Assembly: GCA_933228675.1 (NCBI GenBank)
Contig: OW121740.1
Span: 5,635,501 to 5,699,500 of the forward strand
Source of the DNA: Stomorhina lunata
Taxonomy: Eukaryota; Arthropoda; Insecta; Diptera; Rhiniidae
DNA: 64,000 nt
Direction: 5' to 3'
How positions within the stretch are numbered: position 1 is the stretch's first letter; each line of letters starts with the position of its first letter. Both the position numbers and the translations under genes were made by a program. The notes under the pieces are model-generated. The model searched no databases and was not told where the DNA came from. It was given only the letters and a program-made list of their open reading frames with translations. This document shows, one piece after another, positions 47,216 through 59,275 of this stretch.

Positions 47216-48756
47216 ATACCTGTTTGATTAATTATTATTATTATAATTACCACTAGACGAAAAATGGTTTAAGGTTTTATACAGGTTATAAAGCCAAAAG
47301 CAAAATTTTAAGACAGTTTAAAAATAACGAATAACTATATTAAACTATTACTTAATAGAGACAATTATAATTACAAGAATAAAATTTATTTAAAAACTGT
47401 TCATTTTTATATGATACAAAAACAATGGCAATACTTTTTTGTTTGTTTTAATAAGTTTATAAAATTATAATGAACTATAATTAAAGGAAAATTATTAAAG
47501 GCGAATTGTTTTCTACTTTTTTAATTAAATTATATATAATTACAAGTTCTAAAATCGAAAGAAAAATCTATTTCATAAAATTAGGTTAAGCACAATTCGA
47601 GTCTGTACACCTTAGAGAAATTTTTATTTATACACAAAAATATATCAAATATTATGCAATAAGAAATTTTCTTTTTAAAGAGTAAACATTTTTAAAATAA
47701 GGGGATTTCTCTGCTCTCTTTCTATGTCTCCTTTTAAAGAGCGTTAACCAGAAAAACCCATCCTAGACCGAGAAAAAAGCTTTTCATTCTTTGTTAGTAT
47801 AAGTTAATGGGAAAATTTGATTTGAAGAAAAATTGCTTAAGTGTGCAGCTATAGACAATAAATAGCGTAAATAATATTAAACAGATGCCTTGAAATTATA
47901 TTATTTTTAGCTATTTAGCGAAAAGATACAAAAAAAAAAACACGAAACGAACGATCTTTAACACAATATCTATTTCAAAATTTTTTAATTTTTAAAATGA
48001 TTTATATAAGAAAAAAGAGAAGACGTCCCATATATGTTGTATTGCAAAAGAAAAGAGAAAGAAAGCTTTTTCTTCAAAATTATATGTACAAATATCTAAA
48101 GATATAGAAAAAAATGCTAAAAATATCCATTGAGAACAATTTTTTAATATTCCATGATAAATTTCATCATCACAAAAAAAAAACACATGAAATTATACAT
48201 AACTTTGTCTAAGTATAAGTAGTTCACATATTTTTCTTTTCAATTTTATTTTGACATACATTAAGACTGAAAGTCAGGCAAAATGTTCTTAACTTTCAGA
48301 ACATTCTTTATTTTAAATCACTTTTTCTTTATATTGGCAAATGTGTTTGGAATATAGAATTGCTAAAAATTCAAATTTACAATATTTGATCAACAAACAT
48401 TAAAATACATACATATCCACACATACTCATACGATACATTACGTTTATTTAAATTATGCGTTTTTTGACTGGCAATAAGTTTGAAAAATGCCAATAGCCT
48501 ATACAAAATGTTATGGTAGAATTATTAACCCATAAGAGGGTATGCAGTTAACATTTTTTTGCATTTTTTATTTTTAAATTATTTAAAAGATAAATAAGGT
48601 TATTTTTAAGTTTTTTTTTTTACAAAACAAAATTTACAATTAATTTATCAAGTGCATACAACACAAATTTTTGCTGATTTTAGCTGGAATTATTCTTTAT
48701 TTGCCTTGTCATTAAATATCTTTATAAATATCTCATTTAAAGCGAAAATAAAAAAT
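47216..48756. other. Tm1 intron 1, middle part
   Basis: AT-rich; no coding exon recognised. TTATTTTTAG at 47901-47910 fits the MEF2 consensus on the minus strand, but such matches are expected by chance in this composition. Confidence 0.35.
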
Positions 48757-49075
48757 ATAAAGACGAAGTTTTGATACCCTATAATAATTACATTTGCAAT
48801 TATAATCAATTTATTTTAATTAAACGAATTCTATATCTTCTTGTATTACTTTACTGCAAAAACAATGTTAACACTTCACCGGCATTGCCGCTTTTTATTA
48901 TATCCTATAACTACGATTGCTACTAAGTTACCATATCGCTAAAAAAAACTCTCGGAAATGGCATCAGTGTTGTAAAGCGTTCGTTTTTTTTTTAAGAAAA
49001 TAGTGAAGGACATCAAGTTATTTTAAACATAATTAAGCCAAACTTTATTGGATTAAGAAACAAAATACATATTTA
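48757..49075 (+). repeat. Dispersed repeat in Tm1 intron 1, copy B
   Basis: Direct-orientation homologue of 46918-47215, with the same ordered landmarks. No coding capacity is seen. Confidence 0.85.
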
Positions 49076-49324
49076 AGGTTCAAATCAGATAACTAATATT
49101 TCAAATAAATATGAGGTCTATACGATAGTCTGGTAATTTTTACTATCACTTAGGGGATATGCCGCGGATTGGCAGTGAAAATAAGAGAAGGGTGTTTGTG
49201 GTTATTCAAAATTAGTTTTTTTATATCAGAATAAAGTGGGAAATACTGAACTGCAATATTACCAAAAATATTGCAGTTACAACAACAACTGAAGATTTAT
49301 TTCTATATTGTTCTATATACATAT

Positions 49325-49556
49325 GTATATATACCTAGCTGAGCCGGTCGCGTTGTTGGCCCTAAGCAAACATTAGTGTAATTTTGCCTCGCCTCTCCGC
49401 CCGAACACCGAAAATAAAAAATCTGACTTCGCAGTATCACCCGCCTGGATATTCTGAAGATTCCCTGAAAATTGCATCAAAATCGGCTCAGCTGTTTTGG
49501 AGTCCATACATTACATACTTACACACATCCATTTTTATATATATAGAAGATAGATA
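49325..49556 (+). mobile_element. 3' end fragment of a non-LTR (RTE-like) retrotransposon
   Basis: The stretch CCGGTCGCGTTGTTGGCC ... AAAATCGGCTCAGCTGTTTTGGAGTC ... TATATATATAGAAGATAGATAGATT resembles the typical noncoding tail of insect RTE-like elements: a conserved ATCGGTYCAG-GTTTTGGAG region followed by an (AGAT)n-type end. It is GC-richer than its surroundings. Only the 3' end is present; the class is inferred from this tail. Confidence 0.5.
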
Positions 49557-50800
49557 GATTCCCCGACAACATTCAAATTGGAACAAGGGGTACTTCTCTC
49601 AGACAATGAGCTGCATCCGATTCTATTTTTAGACTCATTTCAATTCCGGCTCCCAACGGAAGTGCATTAGTTAGAGAAGTTTTACATAGCGTAATACTCA
49701 ATAACCAGTTTCTAGTTGAGTTATGAGGTGGGTCTGGCCACGGCCGTTTAAGTATTTTGTTCCGTTTAAGTATATTGTTGTGGTCGTTTCTATAAGCACT
49801 TAAGAATGTGGTTAGTTCACCGAACATTTAATTGAACTTGCATGTCCACAACGACGAGAACTTTTGATTTCTTAATATGTATATATACCATCAATAGATA
49901 AATATGAATCAAAATTTAAGGTCACGTATTAAATAAATTTGAAGGACCAATTCTTGAGATATTGGATGTTTATTACAAGATCAACGACAAACCTATAAAC
50001 ATTTCTTTTACACTTACTTTACGTTGAGTAGGGGCTTAAAAATACAAATGTTTTGATTCATAAACATAATTTTTCTTGCGAACTTCAACTTTTTTTTAGT
50101 CATACAAATAAAGTTTTTTATATGAAAAAAAAAAATTGCAGCAAGGTAAAATTTGAAATAATGGATCGTGTGTTTACAAAATTAAATTTTAAATTTTTTT
50201 GTCTTGATTTTTAGGCTTACAATTTTGTTGATAAATATTTTTTGTATGATACTAACAATGACCCAAATAAGGCGCGATTGAAAATTGTGCCTTAAACTTA
50301 TAAATTGTTAATGAAAATATTTTTTTAAATTTTTAACAATTCAGCTTAAAAGATATTAAGTATTTAAGCAATATTGCATTACAAACTTCTTTGAGGATTT
50401 ACCGTTAAAGTTCTTTTGACACACAATTACATATATATTGCATCATTGATTTGATAAGGGTTGCCGAAATTTAATCAACCAAAAATTGTTAGAAGTTATT
50501 CTTTTTTGTGAAATATTTAATAAATTAAAAAAATATATAAGAGAAATTAAAAAATATTGTTCAAAAGTAAAAAATACAGAAATTATTTTGTTTTTACTCC
50601 ATATGTTTATTTATTTTTACAATACTTTTAAGCGAAATTTTGAAATATAATTATAAACATAATCTTCAACCATAAAATCAAACTTTATAGTAGACTTGCT
50701 GAATTTTTAATTTAAATATAACTCAATACTAAATCCAAAGCATTTAATTACTTCATGAGCTTGAAATTAATAATTATGATTTTATTATGGCTATTTGCAG
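49557..50800. other. Tm1 intron 1, 3' part, with an unassigned GC-richer segment
   Basis: Bases 49560-49860 are of mixed composition and probably an old repeat. An 84-codon minus frame there shows no domain. The rest is AT-rich up to the acceptor CTATTTGCAG at 50791-50800. Confidence 0.4.
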
Positions 50801-50836
50801 TTTCTTCTCGAGTAAACACACACAAAACCTACAGCC

Positions 50837-51195
50837 ATGGATGCCATCAAGAAGAAGATGCAAGCGATGAAAATCGACAAGGACGCCGCTTTGGAGCGTG
50901 CCGCCACTTGCGAACAAGAAGCTCGCGATGCCAACATTCGTGCCGAAAAGGTAAATAAAATTATAAAAAACATATAAACAGAAATCTTTGCAATATACAA
51001 TAACATTTTGCTTAACATTTTATAACTTAAATTCTAATAAATTTCTTTATTTATGTTTTCCAACCATAGGCCGAAGAAGAAGCCCGCCAATTGCAAAAGA
51101 AAATCCAAACCGTTGAAAACGAATTGGATCAAACACAAGAAGCTTTGACTTTGGTCACCGGCAAATTGGAAGAAAAGAACAAGGCTTTGCAAAAC
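50837..51195 (+). CDS. Tm1: Tropomyosin 1, first two coding exons of the long (muscle-type) form
   Basis: The exon at 50801-50950 has 36 untranslated bases, then 38 codons starting [16 protein letters not shown] and ending [10 protein letters not shown]. Exon 51070-51195 adds 42 codons ([20 protein letters not shown] through EEKNKALQN). Both are phase 0 with GT/AG borders; the breaks at residues 38 and 80 match the conserved exon structure of animal tropomyosins. All 80 residues follow the heptad pattern of a parallel coiled coil. The sequence ([26 protein letters not shown]) matches Drosophila Tm1 rather than Tm2. Tropomyosin lies along actin filaments and with troponin controls myosin access in muscle. 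The remaining exons (residues 81 to about 284) lie beyond the window, so this entry is partial at its 3' end. The intervening intron is 119 bases. Confidence 0.95.
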
Positions 51196-54156
51196 GTAAG
51201 TTTGTTTTATTCCATTTCAATAATTTTAAGTTGCTATATACACCAAAGTAGATTTTAAAATAAAATATGTTTGTCAAAATAGTATTTAAAATGAAAGCCA
51301 AGAAAAATGTAATCTAAGAAACTTTTAAACTAAAATTCAGATAAACTAAAAGTTGAAAAATCGTTTCAAAGAGTATTATTGAATTTTGTTTAAATTTTTA
51401 ATTCTTTTCGATTTGGTTTGTTTAAATGTTTATTTACATTATATATATGTGCATAATTTTTGTATTATAAACATATTTTTACTTTAAATCCACTTAAACA
51501 TAAGTGTTAAAGTATTTATGCACTCAGCATGAGTATTTTTATTTAAACTTATAATGTTTAGTTGTAAATCTTTTAACACCTATGCGGTATTTTGTTTTAG
51601 TTAAACCTTAAAATAAACTCAAATATATGCATCTATTTAGGAAAAAACGTATATATACAAAGTAATATAAAATTAAAGCTCCTAGGAATTTTTTGTTTAT
51701 AATAACATAATTTATATTGTTATTTTTATGAAAAGAAAAGAAATTAAAGCCCTTAGTACTTGAAATATTTAATATTTTACCTATTTTATTAGTTTGTTTG
51801 CTTAAAAATGAAATGTTTGTCAAAAAATAAGGTAAACCCTATGAAATTCCTTTAAATTAAACATATGGCAATACAATTTTAAACATAACGGCTCGTGGTA
51901 TCAGTCCCTTCATCTGGCATCTCCATGTGTTACCTGTTCTACTGTGAGAGTTGCCAACTGCAGAAAAATTCAAATTTCTTGCTATTTTCAGCCATACATA
52001 AATGAAATCGAGCAACAATCAAATTTTTGCACATTCTTTTGATTTTCTAATACGAAAAAGAGTACACAACATAGTATAGAGTTCAATTAGAATAATGTAC
52101 TAAAGTGTGAAAAAATACATATCAAATAACCTTAAAAAAACAACAAATATGAATGAAATATTTTTCAGACAAGAGCGAAGTTAAAAAAGAAATTGAATTC
52201 TAAAGTGAGCATGCGTTACAAACAAATAATATTTGGATATTTTTGAATTAATTGAAAAATATGCAAAAAATCAAAATTGACTAATGGAATGATAATAATA
52301 AATGTTTTGGAAAATTTCCAAAATATTTTCGAAGAAGAACAAAAATTTGCTCTAATTTAAAGGTAAAGGTGATAAAGGCCCATACATACCTCTGTCTATA
52401 TAGGTTTGTTTTGTTTTCTTTATGATTTGGAATTTAAAAATTTTATGACTAAATCATAAATCTTACAAAAAAATTTGTTCTATATTTAAAAAAATTAAAA
52501 ATATTCAAGGTGAAAATTTAAACATTTTTCTTTAAAAATTTAAATATTTATCTTTTTTTAATTTTGTTTTCATTTAATAAAAAAATTTTCACTAAACTTT
52601 AAAGTTTATTACTTTTTCCTTATACTGCATACCATACCCATATATATCAAACTCCAGAAATAAATATTACGTGTTTTATGAGTAATAGATTTTTCATATA
52701 CATAAAATAAATTTGAATTTTCCTGAGATTTTATTTTACATATATTTGAATATTTAATTCAATACAAACGAACTACACCCCAAAATGTTGGGAGAGTTTC
52801 TTTTTTACTTAGAAAGATCGGAGAGTAAAACAAACAAATGAACAAATGTTTAATGTGTGGGTTGTGAAGATCGGTAATTAGAGCGCACTTACGAGGAAAT
52901 TGTTCAAAAACTAAAACAAAAATGAGAAGAGATTGTGCGCCGCTTGTATATCGGGGGAGCATTTTTTCTTTTTTCTTTTCATTTTACTCTTTCTAACGCA
53001 CTGTCATGAGTGTCATGGTTAACTTAAAGTAAAAGAATACGGCAACATTTTATAGCTTAGACGGACGGTCAAATTTTATTTTGTATTTTTTAATTTTTTG
53101 GGGGAGCACATTGTTAGTTGGCTGCAAATATAGAAAATCTTACATACCAAATTTAAAACTCAACAAAAGGCAAAGCAGCGTAGACACAGAGAGTATACAA
53201 TCATAACATCATCACTATTTAACTACAACTATAATACAGGGGTAAAGCCTTCATTACTGTCTTACCCTCCCTGAACTTTGGAAACAATAATATAATAATT
53301 ACAATTAATTCAAATTATTTCATAATAAATAAATAAAAAATTAATAAAATTTGGTCATAAATACAAATTTTTGAAGCAAATAAATGATCATCTCTAACTC
53401 TTTATCTGTTAATAAATCTTTGGTGTATAAGCCAGCCGGAAAGCCAACAAACTACAACAATATATAATTAATTTTTTACGCTATGTTGTAACAAAATAAC
53501 ACACATAAAAAGCCATTAAATATTATAAAAGCAAAAAAAGTGAAAAGTGCGCAAAAAATGTTATAAAAGAAATTAATATACACAAAATATATAGAAATTG
53601 TTGAAAGAAAAAACTCACAGCGTGTTGTGATGATGAACTAATTAAACTTATAAAAAAAAAGAAACTACGAAAAAAACTTGCTTTTATTTTAAATTAAAAT
53701 AAAATAACAAGTTTTAATAATTCATAACTTAATAAAGTTAAAACTTAATTTTTCCTAAAATTAAGATATTTAACGAAAAGTTTCTTAAACACCAACAAAC
53801 TTAAGCAACAAATTCTATTAAATTATAATTAATTTTTAAAAACAAACAATATTCCATATTTTTGTTATACAATATAAAATAAGTTTTTTTTATACATTTA
53901 ATTATTTATAAAGAAAAAGAGAACTTAAAATAACAAAAAGCACATTTTCATTACATCAAATCGCATGAGTTTATTCTTTTAAAATAAATATTGAACATTT
54001 GCCAAAAACTTGACATTGCTTTAACAAATAAAGAAAATTTCACAATTTTTAAGAAATTTCGAAAAAAAATGTGTTAAAGTTAAAAGTTTTTTTGTAACTC
54101 GTATATAAAAAACAAATAAAATAATAAATTTTATACAAAAATAATTTCAATTTAAT
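51196..54156 (+). other. Tm1 intron 2, and 5' leader of the long alternative exon
   Basis: It contains no recognised coding sequence or repeat array. Bases 52950-53260 are less AT-biased (GACGGACGGTCAAATTTT, GGCAAAGCAGCGTAGACACAGAG) and could hold a promoter for a transcript using the exon at 54157. After about 53.3 kb the DNA is A-rich like a fly 5' UTR. Confidence 0.4.
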
Positions 54157-56004
54157 ATGGTGGAGAAAATTTTACAAGAAACTAAAACAAATAATTATTA
54201 CAATAAATGGCATATTGTGACAAATGGCAAAACAAAACAAACTGCAACAACAAAAACAAATAAAAAAGACACAGTGATCAACAAGAAATTAAATTTAAAT
54301 ACAACAAAGACTTTACCCAAAAGTTTAACAGCAACACCCAATAAACTAGCGGTAACTACGAAAGATCAAAAGGTGGCAGCTCTTAAAACCACAATAAAAC
54401 AACTGAAAGAGAATTGCCAACAGCAGAAAACGGCAACTTGTTTAACGGCAGTTGGCAATACTAGAGCATTAAAGCAACAACAACAAATATATAGACGGCG
54501 TTCGAATCAACAAGAGATACGTCAAATTAAACGTGCGCACCGCCATCTATTGACAAGTGGAGGGTTTGATAAACAACAACAACAACAGCAAAAACAAAGT
54601 GCGAACTGTCAAAAAAACAGCTGCTCGAAAACATCATCATCGTCGTCGTCGTCAACCTCCTCCTCTGCATTAAAGAAAATACAAAAAAAATTAAAACTTA
54701 GCAGTGGCATTAATAATAAAAACTCCTCTCTAGAATTAAATAATAACAATAAAAAATTATTAAACAAATCAAAAACAAAAGCGACAACAACAACCAAATC
54801 TCAGCAACAGGAACAAAGTAAAAAGAAGAACAAAAATTCTGCTGCGAAGGCCTCCTCCTCCAGTAAACAACAAAAGAAATTAAAATCGAACAAATTTAAT
54901 GATCAAGAATCCATAATATCGTCGCGTTGGTGTTCCATTGAGGAACAATTAGATTTATTGGACAAACTATTGTATTATTGTGATGAAGATGAGAATGCTG
55001 CTGTAAAGGCCTGGTACGAATCCATAAACAAAGAACATTTTTTCGATAGAGATTCTTCGTTAGGCGAAGAAGGTGACGAGCCAGATTCTTTAAGTGAATG
55101 TGATTGGAGTTGGAGTGACATTATGTCCTCCGCATCCTCCAACACAGCAGCAGCTACTCAAAATGAGGATGCCCAATCTACTATAAGCAATGTTAGTTTA
55201 ACCTCATCAACCTCGTCATGCAACTCATCTTTGGTGCCGTCCTCTCTTAAGCGTCGGGGTCATCAGCATCATCCCCGTTTTTCGGGTACACGCAGACCTA
55301 ATGTTCCTCCAAATGTCCAGGAAATCTTGGCAGCCTTATATAAAAATGAAGAACAATCAAATGCAAACTCCCAAAATCTGGACACAGATAATTTGGAGGA
55401 TTCTTATACACATCACTACACAGATGAACCAGAAGATGATCCTTTAACAGCGCAACGCATTAAAGCCTCCTTAAACTTGCCTTTAACTGAGTCGGTAACC
55501 ACCTCGATGGGCAGCAATAGTCCCACGCCCACCGACGACAGCAGTATGTTGGATGAAGGTGTGGTTTCGGCTCAAACACCTACCTCTGGTGGCGGCTCAC
55601 AGCCAGCCAAAGAGAAAAAATCCAAATCAAAACGTGATAAGTCTGATAAATCAGATTCAACGAACAAAGATAAAAAGTCTAAGAAATCTAAAAAAGATAA
55701 ATCAAAACGTTCTTCTGCCTGTCTAGAGTCTAACGAGACTCTAAACGATAATGCCTCGGCTGCCACAGATGAGGGTATAGCCATTGATGATGACGATGTG
55801 CAATCGGCCGAATGGGCTAAATTAAGATGCACCAGTGAGGCTGCAGAAATTGTTGCCGAACGTGAGGCAAGACGTAATAAGAATCGTTGTGCTGATTATC
55901 CTGGCTTGGCTTTTGGTCGTTCTATATTTTCTTCGGATACAATGATGAAATTCAATATCATACGCAATGAACTGCATAACATCATGAATACACAGTTAAA
56001 AAGG
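54157..56004 (+). CDS. Long open exon, probable alternative first exon of Tm1 (616-residue extension)
   Basis: An uninterrupted reading frame starts at ATG 54157. If unspliced it would stop at 56130 (657 codons), but a donor at 56005 (AAAAGGGTAATT) lies exactly in phase 0, as needed to join the common Tm1 exon after residue 80. Composition is coding-like: basic, Lys/Thr/Asn-rich residues 1-130; a glutamine run near 139-148; serine runs near 165-180; an acidic, tryptophan-containing block near 255-330 (SSRWCSIEEQLDLLDKLLYY, SLSECDWSWSDIM); a Lys/Ser/Asp-rich stretch near 485-518; and an end MMKFNIIRNELHNIMNTQLK that could lead into a coiled coil. It lies on the same strand inside the Tm1 gene. 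Fly Tm1 is known to have atypical long-N-terminus isoforms (Tm1-I/C acts with kinesin-1 in oskar mRNA transport), but I cannot match this sequence to one from memory. It could instead be a separate nested gene. Confidence 0.65.
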
Positions 56005-56130
56005 GTAATTGAAAAGAATAAGAATATTTATAAATCTTATTTCAGTTTTAAAAGCCGAACTAGTTTAATACTAAAATGTAAAAAGAGTCTTTGTTTTCAA
56101 ACAGACAAGAGGCGGCAATTGTTTATTTAA

Positions 56131-58956
56131 AATCTAAATTCTAAACTTAGTCTTTTTACAAATTTAGTATTGAAGAATTTAGACTTTTCTAACTGAAATA
56201 AGATTTTCTTGAACATTTTTAAAATTATATTTTATTAATTTTTTTGGAAACCTATGCTTTATATACGAGTTTTGTAAAAATCAACAGTTTATGCAAACAA
56301 TTTTTTAAAGGGTCTGAAAACTTTAAACCAAAATTCCAACTATGAATTATTCAGATTTTTATAACAAATTTAGTAAAGTTATGGAATTTATTAATACACT
56401 TTCCTTTAAAATATTTCAATGTCTGCAATAATTTTGATAATATTGCTTTGTTTGTCTTTTGACTTATCTTTGGAATTCTAAAGTTATTAAAAATTTAAAA
56501 TGATGACTCCATATTTTTCCTCACTATTGTGTGTACAATATGGAATTTATTTAATTGAATTTTTTTTTTCTTTCAAAAAATTATGACTAAATACTTGGGG
56601 ATAACAAACAATTTAAATATATTTTTTTAAGGTCAACCTTAAACATTTTGAATCATTTTTTGAAAAAATGTTTAGTTATTTTGAAAATAGTTTTATATTT
56701 TATTTTTTACTTAGAATTGAAATTTACAAAGATTTGACAATTGAATAGTCAAATCTTTGTAAATTTATAAATTGCCTGAAAATGATAGGTTCGAAAAAAT
56801 TTGTAATATCTGAAAAAAAAAATCAAAATATTTTCAATAAAAAGTTTGTCTAGAAAATTTTAGTAAAACTTTAAGAAGAAAAAATGTTCAGTTATTTTTC
56901 TTAATAATTTCGTAAAGTTTTGATGAAAATCAAAAAAAAAAAAATTGTAATTTTAATTAAATTGATTAAGAAAATCAAACTTAAAACATTCCAGACAATT
57001 CCTTTTTTGGATTTATTTAATTTTTTTTGTATATAGGAAACATAAACAACATGTAATTTTTTTCCTTCAACTTGTTAAATTTCTGTATTGAATTATTGCC
57101 AATTTCAATTTAATTTATTCTTCTAAATATACAAAATTCATTTATATTCCTAAAACATCTTCCATTTTTACAAATCCCACTTCTGTTTCGTACGATTTGC
57201 TTTTAGTTTCTTCAATAATAAATTAACGTTTTGCAAATGATTACGTAGTATTATAAAGAATTTTCACATATTTGCTCTATATAATTCTCTACAACTGCTC
57301 AATATTTTAATTGTAAAACTCTAGAAATTATTTCTATGTTCGTGTGAATGTAAAACATTAATATTTGAAAAAAGAAGAACAAAACTTCTAGATAGCTTAT
57401 ACCCATATAAAACTTTTTTTGAACAATTTGCCGGTAAAGCAAATTTGTTATTGTTTCTTTTATAAATACTTGATAGCAAAGCTTTTTTAAACGTTTTTCT
57501 GTTGCTTCTTTTAATATAAATTACAACTAAACGAAGATATGCTTAAATGTATTATACTAGAGTTTATAACTTCTACTACACCATTTCCATATGTATTTTA
57601 GAATTTTCTTCTTAAGGGACTCACAACTATAAATTTGTATATCTTCACAATAACCAAATCTAACGATAAACGACAATTCCAATCTAAACTTTTACAAACG
57701 TATGATATACATTTGGTTAAATAGTTGGGTACTTTTCTGTCGATTCAACCATTGATCACACATGAAATGTTTGAATATATAAATGACAGATTTATGAGTC
57801 ATGTTTGTAACAGAAATCAATTCCAATCGAAAATGGAATTAGAAAATTTTCAAACATGATTGAATAAATGAGAAATATAAATGGAATATACGAAATATAT
57901 TTAGAAAATTTCAAAATCTTTTTTAACAATTTTTAATTACAATTGAAAATGGTGTAGTATTGGCAGAACCATACGAATATGACTGACTACATTTTATTAT
58001 GGGTTTTCGTTAAGAAAAAAATGTCTTTCTTTTTTCGTATATAGTTTTTGTGTTAACATTCTTAGTCTTGGCTAGTTTCTTATTGTTATTGGGGTTTAAG
58101 CAATTTTTTTCATCATTCTATATATCTTGATACCTATTTTTTTGTTGTCTTTGAACTCGTTTTTTCTACATTTATTATTTGTACAATGACCCACTTTATT
58201 TGTATATATATTTTTATATATATATAATTTTTGCTACATTCTTTTGTCACACTTGTAAGCTGCTAAAGTATTCAGTAGAAAATATCTAAGATACTTTCAA
58301 CAAATAAATATATACTAAATGTTTAAAAATTTTAAAAAGAAAATTTAAAAAAAAAAATTTAATTTTCAAAAGCAGTTTTTTAAAACTTTTAAAATTTAAG
58401 TTCAACAATTTTCTTCATAAAACCTTTTCAAATACTGATTTTTATTCTAATATAATTCTAGTGATTCGCTCTAAACAAACGGCCTTCTCATTTACTTACT
58501 TTTTTGTTTTCAAATTTTTTCTTGTATGTGTTAATTGTTTTATTTTTTATTTAATTTTATTTTCTATTGCATTAAACAATTATTTTTTTGCCATTTTTCT
58601 TGTATTCTATGACTTTCGCTCTTGTTATTTGAAAATTTTCTATTTCCTCAATTTTTGTTTCTCTATATGAGCAACAGCGGCCAACGATTGCATAAAAAAT
58701 GTGTTTAATTAATAGTTTTTTTTGTAGGTTTTATAATTAAAACAATTACGCAATATTAGTGCTTTTGTTTTTTATTTAATAGTCTGTCTTTTTTTTAAAG
58801 CAAAAGAAAAATACATGCTTAGAAATAATTAATTTTGAAAATAATGCATTTGATAAATAAGAAAATTTAAACCTTAATAAAAATCAAATGTAATTCCAGG
58901 GTTATATTATATGTCAAAAGAATTCTCCACTAGAAAAATGAAACATACAGCCATGT
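56131..58956 (+). other. AT-rich stretch downstream of the long exon, no gene recognised
   Basis: Probably Tm1 intron. No sequence resembling the shared tropomyosin exon that should follow residue 80 is present. T-rich from 57.4 to 58.7 kb. Confidence 0.4.
56720..56766 (+). repeat. Perfect 19-bp hairpin with 9-nt loop
   Basis: AAATTTACAAAGATTTGAC and GTCAAATCTTTGTAAATTT are perfect complements separated by AATTGAATA. It has the same stem-loop form as the hairpin in MRG15 intron 3 but no sequence in common with it. Confidence 0.9.
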
Positions 58957-59275
58957 CACAGAACTCAATTCCGTTCCGAAGTGGAATGAATTCCGTGTTT
59001 TGCTCTTATTGCTCTTTTTTAAAGAGGAATTGAAAATGTATGTTTTTCTTTGTTTATGCAATATTTGAATAATTAATTATTCAGTCTTATTTGTTGAAAC
59101 AATGATTGACTGATTTCAATTGAAAAAATCGTGTTTTGTAATGATTTTGGATATTTAAAATTTTTTAGAATCTATACAACAAAAAATCATTTCGATCGGA
59201 ATTCAACTACGAAATGGTCTTAATTCCGAACGGAATTTGTCCGAAAGGGTCTCAATTCCGAACGGTATTTGTTTG
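58957..59275. mobile_element. Possible short transposon-like repeat with GGAATT-rich inverted ends
   Basis: CTCAATTCCGTTCCGAAGTGG and GGAATGAATTCCG at the left are partly mirrored by TTAATTCCGAACGGAATTTG and CTCAATTCCGAACGG at the right. The repeated, partly self-complementary blocks around about 300 bp suggest a MITE, but no clean terminal repeat or target duplication could be fixed. Confidence 0.35.

Noticed and set aside
47901..47910. MEF2-like site TTATTTTTAG in Tm1 intron 1
   Set aside because: Fits the consensus and would be apt for a muscle gene, but such matches arise often by chance in DNA this AT-rich.
49573..49827. 84-codon minus-strand frame next to the retrotransposon tail
   Set aside because: No match to reverse transcriptase, endonuclease or other mobile-element protein motifs that I know; likely chance in an old repeat.
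55572..55832. 86-codon minus-strand frame
   Set aside because: Antisense shadow of the lysine/serine/aspartate-rich part of the long exon at 54157-56004.
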